Below are positions 5,115 to 6,351 of a stretch of 6,351 bases of DNA, piece after piece; position 1 is the first letter of the stretch, and the number at the start of each line of letters is the position of its first letter. The position numbers were made by a program, and so were the translations under genes. The stretch is taken from contig JAIVIG010000329.1 of assembly GCA_020200675.1 (NCBI GenBank), positions 1 through 6,351 on the forward strand, read 5' to 3'. The notes below the pieces were generated by a model. That model was not told the DNA's origin, did no database searches, and was given only the letters and a program-made list of their open reading frames with translations. The DNA is from Actinomycetota bacterium. Lineage in GTDB: Bacteria; Actinomycetota; Rubrobacteria; Rubrobacterales; Rubrobacteraceae.

Positions 5115-5167
5115 TAAAGGAAAGGAGATAGCCCGCCGGAGTCTTCCTTCGGGCGGGCTGAAAGGAG
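5115..5167 (+). promoter_or_regulatory. purine block, hairpin and Shine-Dalgarno of the 103-aa gene
   Basis: TAAAGGAAAGGAG (5115-5127) precedes a hairpin with a perfect 8-bp stem (AGCCCGCC 5130-5137, GGCGGGCT 5152-5159; loop 14 bases). AAAGGAG follows at 5161-5167, eight bases before ATG 5176. The ATG at 5170 is only two bases from the Shine-Dalgarno and is unlikely to be used. The layout repeats that of 3946-3986. No T run follows, so this is not a terminator of the methyltransferase gene. Confidence 0.55.
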
Positions 5168-5175
5168 TAATGCAT

Positions 5176-5487
5176 ATGCGCTTCATGCTCACGTTTCGCT
5201 TCCCGACAGAGAAGGGGAACGAATTGGCTAGGGAGGGGAAGCTCGGCCAAACTGTCCAATCCATACTTGAGGAGATTAATCCCGAGGCGGCGTACTTCGG
5301 GCCCATGGAAGGCGCAAGGGGTGGATACCTAGTCCTTAATATGGTCAACGCCTCCCAGATCCCCGCTATAGCGGAACCCCTTTTCCTCGGACTAGACGCG
5401 ACCGTACAGATCCATCCGGTGATGACAGCGGAGGACTTGGGCGTGGCGACACCGGCGATCGAACAAGCGGCGCAGAGGTACGGCTAG
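5176..5487 (+). CDS. small conserved-type protein of unknown function, 103 aa
   Basis: This is a compact alpha/beta protein starting MRFMLTFRFP, with a first beta strand, a long helix (GNELAREGKLGQTVQSILEEI, 14-34), PEAAYFGPMEGARGGYLVLNM (36-56), then NASQIPAIAEPLFLGLDATVQIHPVM (58-83) and a C-terminal helix (AEDLGVATPAIEQAAQRYG). The beta-alpha-beta-beta-alpha-beta order suggests a ferredoxin-like (dimeric alpha-beta barrel) fold. I remember similar proteins of about 100 aa from various bacteria, some with unreliable names such as pantothenate synthetase; no activity can be given. No catalytic Cys or His pattern and no signal peptide is seen. I chose ATG 5176 for Shine-Dalgarno spacing; the frame stays open upstream to a GTG at 5110 that runs through the hairpin and is unlikely. 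A terminator-like hairpin follows. Confidence 0.8.
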   Translation: MRFMLTFRFPTEKGNELAREGKLGQTVQSILEEINPEAAYFGPMEGARGGYLVLNMVNASQIPAIAEPLFLGLDATVQIHPVMTAEDLGVATPAIEQAAQRYG

Positions 5488-5515
5488 GGTACACCGAGCG
5501 CGTAGAGTCGCCGTC

Positions 5516-5553
5516 GGGCCGGAGCGTAGCGGGGTAGCCTCGGCCCTCTTTCT
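5516..5553 (+). terminator. rho-independent-like terminator after the 103-aa gene
   Basis: GGGCCG (5516-5521) pairs with CGGCCC (5541-5546), extended by AG/CT around a bulged G. It is followed by the pyrimidine tract TCTTTCT. It starts 28 bases after the stop of the 103-aa gene. The T tract is short and mixed, so strength is uncertain. Confidence 0.5.
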
Positions 5554-5564
5554 ATGCCCTGTGT

Positions 5565-5590
5565 TTCCGAGAAGCTCTTAGCTCTCGGAA
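5565..5590. repeat. inverted repeat TTCCGAGA / TCTCGGAA
   Basis: This is a perfect 8-bp inverted repeat with a ten-base loop (5573-5582) in the gap between convergent genes. A run of six G follows on the plus strand. It may act as a second terminator or transcript-end stabiliser; neither side has a clear T run. Confidence 0.45.
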
Positions 5591-5632
5591 GGGGGGTGAA
5601 TACGCAAGGGGTTGCCCAATCTACCTTTTTGA

Positions 5633-5651
5633 GGGGTTAAGCAAAAACCCC
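5633..5651 (-). terminator. hairpin just after the SnoaL-like gene, possible terminator
   Basis: GGGGTT (5633-5638) and AACCCC (5646-5651) form a 6-bp stem with a seven-base loop. On the minus strand it begins directly after the TGA of the SnoaL-like gene. A U tract is missing on that strand (CAAAAAG follows), so it is at best an atypical terminator. Confidence 0.35.
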
Positions 5652-5653
5652 CA

Positions 5654-6040
5654 TCATGGCTTCTCAACTATCTTCCAGTACGCGTCCTTCCGAACCACCT
5701 TCCCGTCTCGAAACTCGTAGTGGTCGCATCCACGAACTTTGACCCGGACTCCGTCGGGCCTTGTGCCCGTCAGCAACCACTCTGACACAACCATATTTCC
5801 AGTGATCCAATGGCGGTCGTCGCTATAGCGGACGTCTGGAAGACCCTTGAAGCGCGTGGCTAACCCCTCTCTCACGGCCGCCTTGCCCACAAAACGCTGC
5901 CCCCACGGATCTGGTCCACGGGGCATATCCAACGAACAATCGTCCGCAAAGAACTCCATGATCGCGTCCAGATCGTGAGCATTGAAGGCATCGAGGATGG
6001 CTTTCACCGTTTCTACGGAAATCGACTGCTGTTGAGGCAT
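5654..6040 (-). CDS. nuclear transport factor 2 / SnoaL-like family protein, 128 aa
   Basis: The pattern is that of SnoaL-like NTF2-fold proteins. The helix VETVKAILDAFNAHDLDAIMEFFADDCSLDMPRG (9-42) has the 'A-F-x-A-H-D-L-D-A-I-M-x-F-F-A-D-D' signature. FVGKAAVREGLATRFKGLPDVRYSD (50-74) and three beta strands follow (MVVSEWLLTGTRPDG, VKVRGCDHYEFRDGKVVRKDAYW). Family members are cyclases, isomerases or ligand-binding proteins; this one's activity is unknown. Length and frame are intact. GGAGG about eight bases before ATG 6040 supports the start. It is convergent with the methyltransferase/103-aa genes and is a different subfamily from the two dead ester cyclase copies in the window. Confidence 0.88.
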   Translation of the reverse strand: MPQQQSISVETVKAILDAFNAHDLDAIMEFFADDCSLDMPRGPDPWGQRFVGKAAVREGLATRFKGLPDVRYSDDRHWITGNMVVSEWLLTGTRPDGVRVKVRGCDHYEFRDGKVVRKDAYWKIVEKP

Positions 6041-6074
6041 CGCGCTTCCTCCTCGAATGACGGTCTAACCATTA

Positions 6075-6080
6075 ATTATA
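6075..6080 (-). promoter_or_regulatory. -10 box TATAAT of the SnoaL-like gene
   Basis: The minus strand reads TATAAT, a perfect -10 consensus, 34 bases upstream of ATG 6040. The Shine-Dalgarno lies between them. The local sequence is AT-rich in a GC-rich region. The -35 position (GGAGCT) does not match consensus. Confidence 0.55.
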
Positions 6081-6115
6081 CCTTCCTATGTCGGCAGAGC
6101 TCCACCAAAGAGCTT

Positions 6116-6274
6116 ATGGCGGTGCTCGCTTGGCTGGACCACTCGTTAGCGCACGCCCGCGAGCGAAACCAACCGAGACTGATTCGGTTGTTGGAGGCCG
6201 TCCGGGTGGAAGAGGGGTTCGAGATGGCTCCGCGGATGGCTTCGCGGACGGTTTCCGCAGAGAGAGATATATAA
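6116..6274 (+). CDS. possible small protein, 52 aa
   Basis: This 53-codon frame (stop TAA 6272-6274) starts at ATG 6116, with AAAGAG about four bases upstream. It encodes MAVLAWLDHSLAHARERN, then QPRLIRLLEAVRVEEGFEMA and a basic tail. The first 38 residues look like two amphipathic helices with a plausible hydrophobic pattern (LAWLDHSLAHA; LIRLLEAVRVE). The style resembles small actinobacterial proteins I have seen, but I cannot name a family. It is divergent from the SnoaL-like gene; the frame is open further upstream, but that part is antisense to SnoaL. It could be the 3' remnant of a longer gene. The rest, up to the terminal repeat, holds no gene I can support. Confidence 0.42.
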   Translation: MAVLAWLDHSLAHARERNQPRLIRLLEAVRVEEGFEMAPRMASRTVSAERDI

Positions 6275-6310
6275 GGATCTCGCAGTCGTCTCTAGGCGGA
6301 GATGGCTGCT

Positions 6311-6351
6311 TTCCGGGGATCGGGCTACCTGCACACAGTTCCGTAAGCAGG
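6311..6351 (+). repeat. repeat with CAGTTCCGTAAGCAGG core, copy 2 (possible IS end)
   Basis: This is the partner of 3447-3485: 21 of 22 bases match in the last 22, and the TTCCGGGGAT arm resembles TTCCGAGAAT. It runs to the edge of the window, so its right limit is unknown. Both copies point the same way and are about 2.87 kb apart. Confidence 0.6.

Noticed and set aside
5110..5175. GTG 5110 as the start of the 103-aa gene
   Set aside because: The extension would translate the hairpin and its purine block and has no Shine-Dalgarno; ATG 5176 has one at ideal spacing.
4507..5259. 250-codon minus-strand frame inside the methyltransferase gene
   Set aside because: It is antisense to a full-length, motif-complete methyltransferase and lacks a start signal.
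6170..6190. Inverted repeat CAACCGA / TCGGTTG
   Set aside because: It lies inside the 52-codon frame, has no T run and no partner; probably a by-product of coding sequence.

Overview
This window is GC-rich bacterial DNA with tightly packed genes, GTG starts and frequent stop/start overlaps. The mix of families (actinobacterial-type HExxH metallopeptidase, SRPBCC, TatA, DUF1326/DUF2182, Rv2258c-like methyltransferase, SnoaL proteins) suggests an actinomycete, possibly Rubrobacter or a relative. That assignment is an impression from protein style, not a search. No tRNA, rRNA, CRISPR array or phage gene was seen.

Left part (1-1593): the window opens inside the 3' end of an insertion-sequence transposase. 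A 107-aa protein of unknown function follows on the minus strand. Divergent from it is a compact plus-strand operon: zinc metallopeptidase, SRPBCC lipid-binding-like protein and a TatA-type Tat translocase subunit, joined by overlapping start and stop codons. The first gene may be read from a leaderless mRNA.

Middle part (1594-3700): a minus-strand pair, DUF1326 then DUF2182, probably forms a metal-handling module of one Cys-rich protein and one polytopic membrane protein. DUF2182 is split by a one-base loss in a C/G run. The best Shine-Dalgarno/ATG of DUF1326 is out of frame with its body. The pair lies between two direct copies of a repeat of about 100 bp. The repeats decode as the dead 3' end of a SnoaL-like ester cyclase gene, and both copies carry the same +1 frameshift. 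Recombination between them would remove or circularise the cassette.

Right part (3700-6351): a structured leader of about 300 bases precedes an intact class I SAM-dependent methyltransferase. A 103-aa alpha/beta protein of unknown function follows it. The two genes share an unusual 5' layout: a purine block, a perfect GC hairpin, then a strong Shine-Dalgarno. A terminator and two further dyads separate them from a convergent SnoaL-like gene with a TATAAT -10 box. Divergent from that is a short 52-codon reading frame. A 22-bp sequence at 3464-3485 recurs at the very end of the window and may be an IS end.

Overall the window is an accessory-looking region (IS remnants, twin pseudogenes, frameshifted genes) attached to a conserved housekeeping-like operon. 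The most noteworthy structures are the twin ester-cyclase remnants around the DUF1326/DUF2182 cassette and the shared hairpin-SD leaders.
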